DNA from: Nonomuraea gerenzanensis
Lineage (GTDB): Bacteria; Actinomycetota; Actinomycetes; Streptosporangiales; Streptosporangiaceae
Length of the DNA stretch: 64,000 nt
Reading direction: 5' to 3'
Assembly (NCBI RefSeq): GCF_020215645.1
Contig: NZ_CP084058.1
Span: 1,364,001 to 1,428,000, forward strand
Below, piece by piece: positions 16,078 through 24,436 of this stretch (position 1 is the first letter of the stretch; each line of letters begins with the position of its first letter). A program made the translations under genes and the position numbers. The notes under the pieces were generated by a model. It was not told the origin of the DNA, made no database searches, and worked only from the letters and a program-made list of their open reading frames with translations.

Positions 16078-17040
16078 ATGGACGTGCTCAGCGACGTGAT
16101 CGCCGTCATGCGGACGGGCCGGCCCCGTTCGGCCCGGGTCGAGTGGCGGGCGCCCTGGGGGCAGCGATTCCCGTCGGCGCCCGGGTCGGCAGGGTTCCAG
16201 ATGATCCTGCGGGGGTCGGCCTGGTTGCTGCCGTCCGACGGGCCGCCGGTCGCGTTGTCCGCGGGGGACGTGGTGTTCTTCCCGCACGGGCACGGCTACG
16301 CCATGGCCGACAGCCCGTCCACGCCGGTGGCCGAGCCCGGCTGCGACCCCTACACCGACGAGGACGGCCTGTTCGCCTCGGCCTCGATCGGGAGCGGGGA
16401 CGCCACCACGGTGCTGTTGTGCGGCGGGTACCGGCTCGATCCGAGCCGCGCGCATCCGCTCCTGCGCGACCTGCCCGAGCTGATCCACCTGCCGGCCGGG
16501 CCGGGGTCGCACTCCGGGGTGCGTGCCGCCGTCGAGCTGCTGGGCGCCGAGATCCACCGGCCGGGGCTGGGGGCGGACACCGTGGTGTCGTCCCTGCTCG
16601 ACATGCTGTTGTTGTACATCCTGCGGGCCTGGTTCACGGCTGAGCACGGGCAGTGCGAGGTCACCGGCTGGGCGGCGGCGCTGGCCGATCCGGCCGTCAG
16701 CGCGGCGCTCGACGCCATGCACCGCGACCAGGCCCGCCCGTGGACCGTGGCCGAGCTGGGGGCGCGGGCCGGGCTGTCGCGGGCGGCGTTCGCGCGCCGG
16801 TTCGCCGCGCTGGTGGGGCAGCCGCCGCTGGCGTACCTGACCTGGTGGCGGCTGTCCAGTGCCGGGCGGTTGCTGCGCGAGACGGACGCGCCGCTGAGCG
16901 AGATCGCCGCCAGGGTGGGTTACGCCTCGGAGTTCGCCTTCGCCAACGCCTTCAAGCGGGAGTACGGCCTGGCCCCGGGCAAGTACCGCCGCACCGCCTG
17001 CCCCGCCTCGCCGGAGGCCCGCCTCCCGGCGCGGACGTGA
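16078..17040 (+). CDS. AraC-family transcriptional regulator with cupin sensor
   Basis: 320 aa. N-terminal AraC-type cupin domain (about 1-190; SAGDVVFFPHGHGYAM), C-terminal double HTH (about 215-310) with RPWTVAELGARAGLSRAAFARRFAALVGQPPLAYLTWWRL and the second-helix signature IAARVGYASEFAFANAFKREYGLAPGKYR. ATG 16078 is preceded by TAGAGT (16065-16070) with 7 nt between: a likely leaderless mRNA. It is divergent from the NmrA/MDR fusion gene (109 bp between), so that gene is its most likely target; proteins of this cupin-AraC type often sit beside short-chain reductases and respond to small hydrophobic molecules. Confidence 0.88.
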   Translation: MDVLSDVIAVMRTGRPRSARVEWRAPWGQRFPSAPGSAGFQMILRGSAWLLPSDGPPVALSAGDVVFFPHGHGYAMADSPSTPVAEPGCDPYTDEDGLFASASIGSGDATTVLLCGGYRLDPSRAHPLLRDLPELIHLPAGPGSHSGVRAAVELLGAEIHRPGLGADTVVSSLLDMLLLYILRAWFTAEHGQCEVTGWAAALADPAVSAALDAMHRDQARPWTVAELGARAGLSRAAFARRFAALVGQPPLAYLTWWRLSSAGRLLRETDAPLSEIAARVGYASEFAFANAFKREYGLAPGKYRRTACPASPEARLPART

Positions 17041-17143
17041 CGCCTAAATACGAAATACCCGATATTGGCGGGATCCGGTTATTAGCCGGGGCTTTGCTTG
17101 ACAAAAGCCATGAATTCTCAGGCGTGCGGGTAGGCGTTGATTT
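17041..17143 (+). promoter_or_regulatory. AT-rich leader of the L,D-transpeptidase gene
   Basis: Markedly low-GC stretch between two high-GC genes. It contains a consensus-like TTGACA (17098-17103), but I find no convincing TANNNT at the right distance, and no Shine-Dalgarno before ATG 17144. I looked for the conserved c-di-AMP riboswitch pattern seen upstream of some actinomycete wall enzymes; it is too short and lacks it. Confidence 0.35.
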
Positions 17144-17863
17144 ATGAGGATAAAGCTTCAAAGAATAGCCGTCCTTGGTATCGCGGCCGCCACTTTCTGC
17201 GCGTTCCCGGCCCCCGCCGCGGCCGACCACACGGACCAGGCCGGGCAGGCGGAAGGGCTCGTGCTGAAGCCCGGCGACCGGGGTGAGGCCGTCAAGGCGC
17301 TGCAGGAGCGGCTGCACCGGGGCCGCTACTACTTCGGCAAGATCAACGGCGTCTATGACGACCAGACCAAGATGGCGGTGTGGGCGCTGCAGAAGCACCG
17401 CAGGTTGATGCCGCAGGGCGAGGTCGGGTCGCGGGTGTGGACGGCGCTGGAGCGGCCGTCGCGCCGCCGCCCGCTCGTGCCGAACGGCGGCGCGAACCGG
17501 GTGGAGATCAACCTGCGCGACCAGCTCCTGATCGTCTACCGCGACCGCAAACCGGCGCTGATCTCGCACATCTCGTCCGGGGCCGAGGTGCGTTACTGCG
17601 AGGACGGCCGGTGCGGCAACGCCGTCACGCCGGTCGGCGACTTCCGGGTCGCGCGGCGGGCGCCGGGCTGGACGACGGGGCGGCTCGGCTCCATGTTCAA
17701 CTCGCTGTACTTCGTGGGCGGCATCGCCATGCACGGCTCGACGAAGGTGCCGCTGCGCCCGGCCTCCCACGGCTGCGTACGCGTGCCGCTGACGACGTCC
17801 AAGCGGCTGTTCGAGATGGTGAAGCTCGGCGAGCCCGTCTACGTGCGCGGCTCGATCATGTGA
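17144..17863 (+). CDS. Secreted L,D-transpeptidase (YkuD) with peptidoglycan-binding domain
   Basis: 239 aa. Signal peptide (about 1-26, cleaved after APAAA), a PG_binding_1 domain (about 35-100: LKPGDRGEAVKALQERLHRGRYYFGKINGVYDDQTKMAVWALQ) and a YkuD catalytic domain (about 115-239) with the HGCVRVP active site, nucleophile Cys211, and upstream IAMHGST histidine. It makes 3-3 cross-links in peptidoglycan or attaches proteins to it, a reaction insensitive to most penicillins. ATG 17144 lacks a clear ribosome site. It converges on the FAD-oxidase remnant with 1 bp between. Confidence 0.9.
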   Translation: MRIKLQRIAVLGIAAATFCAFPAPAAADHTDQAGQAEGLVLKPGDRGEAVKALQERLHRGRYYFGKINGVYDDQTKMAVWALQKHRRLMPQGEVGSRVWTALERPSRRRPLVPNGGANRVEINLRDQLLIVYRDRKPALISHISSGAEVRYCEDGRCGNAVTPVGDFRVARRAPGWTTGRLGSMFNSLYFVGGIAMHGSTKVPLRPASHGCVRVPLTTSKRLFEMVKLGEPVYVRGSIM

Positions 17864-17864
17864 C

Positions 17865-18638
17865 TCACACGCCCTGCGGCAGCCGGAAGAGGTGGTCGGG
17901 GTCGTAGGTGGCCTTCACCTCCGCGAGCCGCGCGGCGTTCGTCCCGTAGTACGCACTCCGCCAATTCGCCAGATCGGCGTCAATATAATTCACATAGGCA
18001 TGGTCCCCGAAATATCCGGACATGTCGCCGTGCAATTTCCGCACCCACCTCCGATCCGATCCTTCCGCGTAATACTGCACGCTGAATAGCGCCGCCCGGT
18101 GCGGGAACGCGGTGGCCGACGGGCTGACCCGGCCGATGGCGCCGCCCATGGCGTCCAGCAGCACCGAGTGCCGCCCGCTCCGCGCCACGCCGCTCACCAG
18201 CGCCCGCACCCCGTCCGCCGGCAACCGCCGGTAGGCGAGGTGCGACACGCCGATCGTGGCCCGGCCGCCCGCGTGGGCGACCGAGCTCATCCTGGACACG
18301 TCGATCACCAGCCCGGTGCCGGTGGACCAGCCCGCGTAGGAGTGGCCGCCGGAGCGGCTGGTGAGCGGCACCGCGTGCGCCCGCGCGAACGCCAGGCACG
18401 CCGAGACGTCCGCCGCGCTCGCGCAGTAGGCGACCGCCTGCGGCCTGATCCCGTCGTGGACCGGGTTGCGCAGGCGGCGGGCGGCGGCGTACCCGGCGTC
18501 GCCGGGCAGCACGAGCGTGCCCGCCAGCCGCCGCCGCAAGCCCGTCCACTCGGGTGGCGGCGCCGCGTCCCCGGCGGGAAACGCGGACAGGCCCAGCGGC
18601 GCGAGCGTGGTGGCGTGCAGAAAGGCCCGGCGGTCCAT
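17865..18638 (-). pseudogene. Internally deleted BBE-type FAD-linked oxidase remnant
   Basis: 257 aa where the family is about 450-500. The Tat-like leader (MDRRAFLHATTLAPLGLSAF), the first half of the FAD-binding domain including the flavin-linking histidine in SRSGGHSYAGWSTG, and the C-terminal BBE segment (YVNYIDADLANWRSAYYGTNAARLAEVKATYDPDHLF) are all present, but after GGRATIGV (near residue 130, about base 18248) the text jumps to SHLAYRRLPADGV. The missing ~220-240 residues hold the rest of the FAD site (including GGGHG) and the substrate domain. The frame is kept across the junction, so a protein could be made, but FAD binding and activity are unlikely. A stretch at about 17955-18090 also has lower GC than the neighbourhood. 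Confidence 0.75.
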
Positions 18639-18716
18639 GGCGTCTCCCTGGAGCTCGTGGTGACCTCTCGTGAGACGCGCGGGTGATCCGCCGGGTTCGT
18701 CACTTCCCCCTGACGA

Positions 18717-20324
18717 TCATGCGCGCGCGATGCCGACACGGCCGAGCCGCGGCACGCTCTCACCTGCCTTCTTCATCACTCCGTCCTTGACCAGCCGCAG
18801 CGGCTTGCCGGCGGGCTTGGGCGCGCCGCCGTGGTCCCCGCCGTTCGTCTGGGCCAGCCGCAGCGCCAGCGCGGGGCACATGTCGACCGCCCGCCGCGCC
18901 TCCTTGGCCATGAACCCGGGGATCTGGCGGAACGACGGGAACCCGTAGTCGTCCAGGTCCACGAACTCCGGCAGCAGGTGCGCGCACAGCCCGTGCCCCT
19001 GGCAGCGGGACCAGTCGACCTCCAGCCGGTACTGGGCCTCGGCCTCGCGCTCCGGCATCGGCAGCACCCCGCGCACGGGACGGCCGCACGAGCCCTGCTC
19101 CAGGTGCGTGGCGATCTCGACCTCGAACGCGTCCAGCGCCGACAGCACGAACTTGGCCGTGCCGTCCGGGTGGAAGCACGCCCCGCGCCGCTCGACCCCG
19201 CGCACGCACCGCCGTACCGCGTCGACCGAGCCGGTGCCCTCGACGAGCGCGTACATGGCCTTGGCGATGTCGGGCAGGCCGAGCCGGCACGGGCCGCACT
19301 GTCCCGCGGACTCGGCCGCGAGGTAGGCGGCGACCCTGGCGGCCTCGCCCAGGGCGCAGGTGGACTCGCCGAGCGGGACGATGATCCCGGCTCCGAGCGT
19401 GGCGCCGGCCTGCTTCATGCCCTCGCGCGAGAGCACGGCCGTCTCGACGACGTCCGCCGACAGCCACGCGCCGTGGTAGCCGCCGATGAGCACGCCGTCG
19501 CCGATCTCCGCCTCGCACAGTCCGAGCACGTCCGACAGGTACGTCCCGGTCGGCGCCTCGATGACCGCGCCGTGGGCCGCGCCGCCGCTGACGGTGAGCA
19601 GGATCGTGCCCGGCTCCTTGGCGGTGCCCACCTCGGCGTACTTCTCCGGGCCGTACTCGCCGAGCAGGGCGAACTGGGCGAACGTCTCGGTGTTGGACAG
19701 GAGCGTCGGCAGCCCGTCCACGCCGCTCGTCGCGGCCCGCTTCTTCCTGCCCGGTGGGATGCCCTCCTCCCCGTTCACGGCCTTGACGAGCGCGCCGCCC
19801 TCGCCGGAGATGAACCGCTCCTTGATCCCGACCACCCTGATCGGGACCCGGCTCTCGGCTCCGCCGGACACGTTGGCGGCGCGGCGCTCGTTCACGGCGG
19901 CGGCCACGGACGCCTCGGCGACCTCGCCGCCTGCCGTGGCGACGACCACCTCGCGGGCGCCCAGCGCCTCCGCCGCCAGCACCGCGCCGTCCAGCACGAG
20001 GTGCGGGTTGCGGGTGAGCAGCATGGCGTCCTTGGAGCTGGCCGGCTCGCCCTCGGCGCCGTTGACCAGCACGACGCACTCGCCGCCCGAGCGGGCCGCG
20101 TCGGCCACGGCCCTGAGCTTGCGGGCGAACGGGAAGGCCGCGCCGCCCCGGCCGCGCATGTCCACCTCGTTGGCACTGGCGATGAGGTCGCCCAGCTCCC
20201 TGGGCTCCATGACGCCGTGCAGCGTGCGGTGGGCGGGCAGGTCCAGGCGACGGCAGTGGTCCAGCCCGGCGGTCAGCCGGGCCGGACCCATGCGTAACAC
20301 CCGTGGCACTCTGGCCGGGATCAC
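18717..20324 (-). CDS. NuoF-like flavo-iron-sulfur protein fused to a [3Fe-4S] ferredoxin
   Basis: 535 aa. Main part resembles the 51-kDa (NuoF) subunit of complex I: RGRGGAAFPFARK for FMN/NADH (near 58-70), a SLBB segment (ILLTVSGGAAHGAVIEAPTGT), and the 4Fe-4S binding region AAESAGQCGPCRLGLPDI with a third cysteine downstream (RRCVRGVERRGAC). The last ~90 residues are a ferredoxin, CQGHGLCAHLLPEFVDLDDYGFP...CPALAL, with the three-cysteine pattern of [3Fe-4S] ferredoxins. It probably oxidises NAD(P)H and passes electrons to the haem membrane protein encoded 46 bp upstream. Starts at GTG 20324 after GAGGAG. It is not part of a nuo operon. Confidence 0.85.
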   Translation of the reverse strand: MIPARVPRVLRMGPARLTAGLDHCRRLDLPAHRTLHGVMEPRELGDLIASANEVDMRGRGGAAFPFARKLRAVADAARSGGECVVLVNGAEGEPASSKDAMLLTRNPHLVLDGAVLAAEALGAREVVVATAGGEVAEASVAAAVNERRAANVSGGAESRVPIRVVGIKERFISGEGGALVKAVNGEEGIPPGRKKRAATSGVDGLPTLLSNTETFAQFALLGEYGPEKYAEVGTAKEPGTILLTVSGGAAHGAVIEAPTGTYLSDVLGLCEAEIGDGVLIGGYHGAWLSADVVETAVLSREGMKQAGATLGAGIIVPLGESTCALGEAARVAAYLAAESAGQCGPCRLGLPDIAKAMYALVEGTGSVDAVRRCVRGVERRGACFHPDGTAKFVLSALDAFEVEIATHLEQGSCGRPVRGVLPMPEREAEAQYRLEVDWSRCQGHGLCAHLLPEFVDLDDYGFPSFRQIPGFMAKEARRAVDMCPALALRLAQTNGGDHGGAPKPAGKPLRLVKDGVMKKAGESVPRLGRVGIARA

Positions 20325-20370
20325 AGTCGCTCCTCGCGGGACGTGGGAACCGGTCGGATCACCAGCGGGC

Positions 20371-21246
20371 TCATCCTGCCTCCCGGTATCGGCGACGGGC
20401 CTCGGCGAGGCTCACGGGTCTCGGCACGGCCGACGCGCCGGCGGCGGCGCCGGCCGCGACCTTCCGCGGGGCCTGCTGAGGGGCCTGCTGGGGCGCCTGC
20501 TGCGGCGCCTTCTGGGGCCGCTCCGCCGGTACGCCCATGGCGGCCGGTGCGGTGGCGGCGGGTGTGGCGACCTTCTCGGGTACGACCGGCGGCCTGCGTA
20601 CCGTCGCCAGCACGCGGACGATCAGCGCGCCGCCGACCGCCGCCATGCTGGCCACGTACGACCAGGCCACCCAGCCGGCCGGCGGGCGGCCGGCCGTCAG
20701 TCCGTGCATGATCCCGACGGGCCAGGCCAGGTACGCGGCGGAGTGCAGAATCCGCCACATCCACGGCCTGGTCCGCGTCGCGAACCGCCCCCTGAGCATT
20801 CCCGTCACCACGGCCACGACCATCAGGTCGAAGGCCAGGGTGCCGAGCCCCACGTAGATTCCGGCGACCGGCACGACCGCCGCCCCCGGCGGCACGTGCC
20901 CGAGGCTGATCATGAGTGAGATGTGGGTGACCAGGTACGCCAGCCCGATGAGCGCGGTGGCCCGGTGGGCGAGCTGGGCCCTGACCCGGTTGGCCGGTGA
21001 CAGGAAGACGCGTTCGGTGGTGAGCAGGCCGAGCGCGACAGTCGCGGTCAGCAGCACCAGGGCGAACACGCCCGCGTAGAACTCGAGGAAGCCGACCCCT
21101 CGGCCGAGCAGCGCGATCCCGCGTTCCGTCCTGGTCAGCGCGAACACTGTCAGTACGAGGGCCGCGATGGAGGCGCTCGCCCCCAGCCGGACGTTCCTGG
21201 TGTCCAGCAAGGTGGGGGCGTGCCTGGGGTGTCGTCTGTGGAGCAT
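20371..21246 (-). CDS. Ferric reductase-like transmembrane haem protein
   Basis: 291 aa. About six membrane helices (residues 20-205) with paired histidines typical of b-haem membrane reductases: LAHRATALIGLAYLVTHISLMI and ILHSAAYLAWPVGIMHGL. A cytoplasmic tail follows with a proline/glutamine repeat (APQQ units, about 250-265). ATG 21246 has GGAGGGAA. It is the first gene of a two-gene operon with the NuoF/ferredoxin protein, so a transmembrane electron transfer unit (NADH to FMN to Fe-S to haem to an outside acceptor) is likely; the acceptor (Fe(III), methionine sulfoxide, quinone or other) is unknown. Confidence 0.8.
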   Translation of the reverse strand: MLHRRHPRHAPTLLDTRNVRLGASASIAALVLTVFALTRTERGIALLGRGVGFLEFYAGVFALVLLTATVALGLLTTERVFLSPANRVRAQLAHRATALIGLAYLVTHISLMISLGHVPPGAAVVPVAGIYVGLGTLAFDLMVVAVVTGMLRGRFATRTRPWMWRILHSAAYLAWPVGIMHGLTAGRPPAGWVAWSYVASMAAVGGALIVRVLATVRRPPVVPEKVATPAATAPAAMGVPAERPQKAPQQAPQQAPQQAPRKVAAGAAAGASAVPRPVSLAEARRRYREAG

Positions 21247-21317
21247 CTATTTCCCTCCAAGGTCGGGTGAGGGTGCGACTCGGAGAGCTGCGTTGCCCGT
21301 GAGGGGCGACTTTCAGA

Positions 21318-22844
21318 TCAGCAACGGCGGCCACGGTTGATGCATGAGACGACGAACTGCATCAGCCGGTCGGGCATCACGTTGGCGAAGTCCGCGTGGT
21401 CGGTGACCGGGTTGTGCTTCTGTTCCGGGAAGGCGTCCAAGGCGAAGGACGGACCCTGCGGCACGGAGTACGTGAGGGTCATGCGGAGCTGCGGAATCGC
21501 CCTGGTGCCCTGCGGACAGGCGCCGCCCTGGCCGGGGAAGACCACGTGCGTGCGGTGATTGGCGCTGTCGGTGTTCTGACCGTCCCAGCAGCTGGGGAAG
21601 TCCAGGATACGAACGACCTGGCTGCCGCGCGGGCAAAGCGGATATTTATCGGTAGTTATGCGATTTTGGAATCCCGTGCAGGTCCAGGCCGCCTTGGCGT
21701 TGGCCCCGCCGTTCGTCGCGGCCTTGGCGTCGCCGGTGATCAGCCTGAGGAACCTCGGCATGGCCACGACCCTCGAGCTGGGGTTGCCGCGGAACTCCAG
21801 GGACACGGCGCGGGCCCGCAGCACCTGGCCGACGTTGCCGTCCGGGTCACTGGCGTTCGCGTCCGACCTGCGGTCCCTGAGGACCGGCCAGAAGTAGGTG
21901 GACAGGTCGCCCCGCTGGCAGGTCGTCCCCGCGGCGGCGAGGCTCTCGTCGGTGGAGAAGGCGTCCGTCGACAGGTTGCCCACGTAGTCGTGCAGGTGGT
22001 GCGCACCGTTGCTCACACCCGGCGCGACGATGAAGTTGTCCGGGTTGTTGTGGCCGTTCTGGTTGGTCCCGCAGCGGGAGACGAACGTGCCGCGCGAGCC
22101 GTTCCTGTTGAAGCGCACGTTGTTGTTCACCCGCCCGACCTGCCGGATGTCGACGAAGTCCTCGGGGAACGGGCCCAGGTCGGCGCACTGCTCCTCCTCG
22201 CCGCCCGTCGCGGTGGGCGAGGGCGAGGCCGAGCCGGTGGGCGAGGCGGTGGGCGAGGCGGTGGGGCTCTGGGTCTGGCTGGGGCTCGGGGTGGGGGTGC
22301 GGGTGGACTGGTTGCCGCCGCGGCGGCGCCCGAAGGTGTTCGCCGTCTCCTCCGGCGCGGCCTCGGGGTTGTCGGCCTCGGTGTTGCCGGCGTCAGGGTC
22401 GGCGGCGTCGCCGGTGCCGTTGTCGCCGGTGCCGTTGTCGCCGGTGCCGTCGGGGGACTGGGCCGGGTCGAGCAGCGCGATGCCGCCGCCCTGGGGAGCC
22501 TGCTGGTCGTCGCCCTGCTGGTCGCCGTTCTGGCCGGTGCCCTGCTGGTCGTTCTGCTGGTCGTTCTGCTGCTGGTCGTTCTGCTGGTTGTTCTGGTCGG
22601 TCTGCTGGTCCTGTTGCTGTCCCTGCTGGTCCTGATCCTGTTGCTGGCCCTGGTCCTGGTTCTGGTCCTGGTTGCGGTTCTGGTTCGGCTGCTGGGTCTG
22701 GCTCGCCTGAGGTGACTGGGTGGCCTCCGCCGGATCGCAGTGGTCGGCCAGAACCGGGCCGACGCCGATGACGGCCGCGGACACCAGGCCGCTCGCCACC
22801 ACCGCCAGGGTGGTCACGGCCGCGGCCATGCGTCTGGATCTCAT
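21318..22844 (-). CDS. Secreted DUF1996 protein with long Q/N/D-rich segment
   Basis: 508 aa. Signal peptide (about 1-34, VLADHCDP), then a low-complexity region: residues ~45-115 are almost entirely Q, N and D, followed by Gly/Asp-rich and Thr/Pro/Ser-rich segments to ~215. The C-terminal ~290 residues are a DUF1996 domain: GVSNGAHHLHDYVGN, STYFWPVLRDR, ILDFPSCWDGQNTDSANHRTHVVFP, and ALDAFPEQKHNPVTDHADFANVMPDRLM, with many cysteines. The domain is found in secreted actinobacterial and fungal proteins and has no established activity. Its ATG overlaps the stop of the DUF4142 gene, so the two are co-translated and perhaps interact. The Q/N-rich part is a candidate for self-assembly. Confidence 0.85.
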   Translation of the reverse strand: MRSRRMAAAVTTLAVVASGLVSAAVIGVGPVLADHCDPAEATQSPQASQTQQPNQNRNQDQNQDQGQQQDQDQQGQQQDQQTDQNNQQNDQQQNDQQNDQQGTGQNGDQQGDDQQAPQGGGIALLDPAQSPDGTGDNGTGDNGTGDAADPDAGNTEADNPEAAPEETANTFGRRRGGNQSTRTPTPSPSQTQSPTASPTASPTGSASPSPTATGGEEEQCADLGPFPEDFVDIRQVGRVNNNVRFNRNGSRGTFVSRCGTNQNGHNNPDNFIVAPGVSNGAHHLHDYVGNLSTDAFSTDESLAAAGTTCQRGDLSTYFWPVLRDRRSDANASDPDGNVGQVLRARAVSLEFRGNPSSRVVAMPRFLRLITGDAKAATNGGANAKAAWTCTGFQNRITTDKYPLCPRGSQVVRILDFPSCWDGQNTDSANHRTHVVFPGQGGACPQGTRAIPQLRMTLTYSVPQGPSFALDAFPEQKHNPVTDHADFANVMPDRLMQFVVSCINRGRRC

Positions 22845-23524
22845 GATGTGTGTCTCCTCTTTTCAACCGCCAGTGCGACGGGTGGAGCGGGTGAGGGCGT
22901 CGGGGGTTCGGGCAACTGGCTGTGATCGACCAGACCGGTGGATTCGAGGTAACCCATGTGGCGCATCACGTAGTTGATGCCTTCCTGGGCGAACTTCCTG
23001 ATCTCGGCGTTGCGCGTCCCGGACCGTACGCCCGCCACGACGGTGAAGACCTTGCCGTGCGCGGCACGCAACAGGTTCGCGAAGTCCTTGTCGAAGGCCG
23101 GCCCGCTCTCCGCCGCGAGCTGGGCCATCCAGCTCTGCTGGTCGGCGTTGGGCTCGTCGGGCAGTGCCACGCCGAGCTTCTTCGCGGTCTGGCGGGTGAT
23201 CAGGTCGAGCTCCATGTGCTCTTCCATGATCAGCTTGCCGACTTCCTTCACACGCTGGGACTCGGCGCGGGTCTGGGCGTACTCGCCGACGGGCATCTCC
23301 CAGAGGCCCGCCTGACGTACCTTGATCAGCAGATCGCGATCAGCGGCCGTGAGCGGCCCTGATGAGGTCTGCGTCCACTGGGCGGCCGCGGGATCGATCG
23401 CCGGCGGCATGACCAGCGCGATCGTCACGGCGGCGGCAACCACGAAGCCGCCGAGCATGAACAACTCGCCGCGCAAAAGCCTGTGCATGGTCGGAGGTAC
23501 GCGGCCGTCTCGGTCCAGGTTCAC
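22841..23524 (-). CDS. DUF4142 membrane-anchored/exported protein
   Basis: 227 aa from GTG 23524, or 215 aa from ATG 23488 (MHRLLRGELFML). N-terminal signal anchor (about 20-45), then a helical DUF4142 domain (about 60-195: LTAADRDLLIKVRQAGLWEMPVGEYAQTRAESQRVKEVGKLIMEEHMELDL), a ferritin-like four-helix fold with conserved HMELD; no metal site can be asserted. A proline-rich tail follows. First gene of the DUF4142-DUF1996 operon, divergent from the sigma factor gene with 72 bp between the starts, so this operon may belong to that sigma factor's regulon. Confidence 0.82.
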   Translation of the reverse strand: MNLDRDGRVPPTMHRLLRGELFMLGGFVVAAAVTIALVMPPAIDPAAAQWTQTSSGPLTAADRDLLIKVRQAGLWEMPVGEYAQTRAESQRVKEVGKLIMEEHMELDLITRQTAKKLGVALPDEPNADQQSWMAQLAAESGPAFDKDFANLLRAAHGKVFTVVAGVRSGTRNAEIRKFAQEGINYVMRHMGYLESTGLVDHSQLPEPPTPSPAPPVALAVEKRRHTS

Positions 23525-23596
23525 GCATGGCCGGGAATAGTTAGAAATGACTGGAGTTATCGGAGTGGCTACCGCTTGGATAACGAAGGTGTAAAG

Positions 23597-24151
23597 ATGT
23601 GCCCCGTGCTAGGTCACCTCGACGGCAGGTTCGAGAGTGCGGATGCCGAGGCGGAGCATCGCATCGCGGTGCTTTACCAGGAGTTCGGCGGCCCTCTGCT
23701 GCGCCACGTACGCAAATCAACAGGTAACGACCTTCAGTGGGCTGAAGACGTCGTGCAGGAGACGATCGTCAGAGCTTGGCGTAACTCGGCAAGACTGCAA
23801 TGGGAACCGAGCCTCATCTGGGCGTGGCTGCTGACAGTGGCCCGTCGCATAGTCATTGATGGTCGTCGGCGGAAGAGTGTCCGGCCGCAGGAGGTCGAGC
23901 CACCTGAAGTCGACATGATGTCGGTGCCCGATGGATCGGAGCGCGCCTTATCGGCGATGGTCGTCGCGGACGCGCTGCGGTCCCTGTCTGAAGAACACCG
24001 CGAAGTCATTGAGCAGACCTACCTTCGAGACCGTACGATAAGTGAAGCGGCGGAGATTCTGGGGATCCCGCCGGGCACGGTGAAGTCCCGGCTCTACTAC
24101 GGCATCCGGGCTCTCCGTGAGCTGCTGCGGGACAAGGGGGTAGCCGGCTGA
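23597..24151 (+). CDS. ECF-type RNA polymerase sigma factor
   Basis: 184 aa from ATG 23597 (GAAGGTG upstream). Sigma region 2 (about 22-90: LYQEFGGPLLRHVRKSTGNDLQWAEDVVQETIVRAWRNSARL) and region 4 (about 115-175: LRSLSEEHREVIEQTYLRDRTISEAAEILGIPPGTVKSRLYYGIRALRELL). It is coupled to a zinc anti-sigma gene by a TGATG overlap and divergent from the DUF4142-DUF1996 operon. Codon use in the first half is less GC-biased than in flanking genes. Autoregulation is likely but not shown. Confidence 0.9.
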   Translation: MCPVLGHLDGRFESADAEAEHRIAVLYQEFGGPLLRHVRKSTGNDLQWAEDVVQETIVRAWRNSARLQWEPSLIWAWLLTVARRIVIDGRRRKSVRPQEVEPPEVDMMSVPDGSERALSAMVVADALRSLSEEHREVIEQTYLRDRTISEAAEILGIPPGTVKSRLYYGIRALRELLRDKGVAG

Positions 24152-24351
24152 TGCATGACGGGGTGGCCGCCTACGTCCTCGGCGTCCTCGATGATGAGGA
24201 GCATGAGGCCTTCGAACGCCACCTCGACTCGTGTGAGCAGTGCCAGGCGGAGCTGATTGAGCTGGCCGAGCTGCCGGAACAGCTCGACGAGCTCAAGCAC
24301 GACCCCTCCTCGACTTCCGGCGACGATCCCCCGATGTCGATGTCACGTTGA
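24151..24351 (+). CDS. Short zinc-finger anti-sigma factor
   Basis: 66 aa. Matches the N-terminal zf-HC2 domain of zinc-associated anti-sigma factors: HDGVAAYVLGVLDDEEHEAFERHLDSCEQCQAEL, with His-x3-Cys-x2-Cys (HLDSCEQC). Most members continue into a membrane helix and an outer domain; here the protein ends soon after the finger with a Ser/Pro-rich tail and no membrane segment. It is therefore a soluble anti-sigma factor of minimal size, or a truncated gene. Coupled to the sigma gene by a TGATG overlap. Confidence 0.82.
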   Translation: MHDGVAAYVLGVLDDEEHEAFERHLDSCEQCQAELIELAELPEQLDELKHDPSSTSGDDPPMSMSR

Positions 24352-24436
24352 CGTCTGTCCCCTTTTCGGGTGGTATCGATTAGGTAAGGCGTTGCGCCCG
24401 GCTCCGCGTGGCCGGGCGGTCAGGGGGAGGTGTTCG

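Noticed and set aside
17041..17143. c-di-AMP riboswitch before the L,D-transpeptidase gene
   Set aside because: The space is too short and the conserved core is not seen.
22841..23524. Iron-storage ferritin assignment for the DUF4142 protein
   Set aside because: Only the helical fold class is similar; no set of metal ligands is evident.
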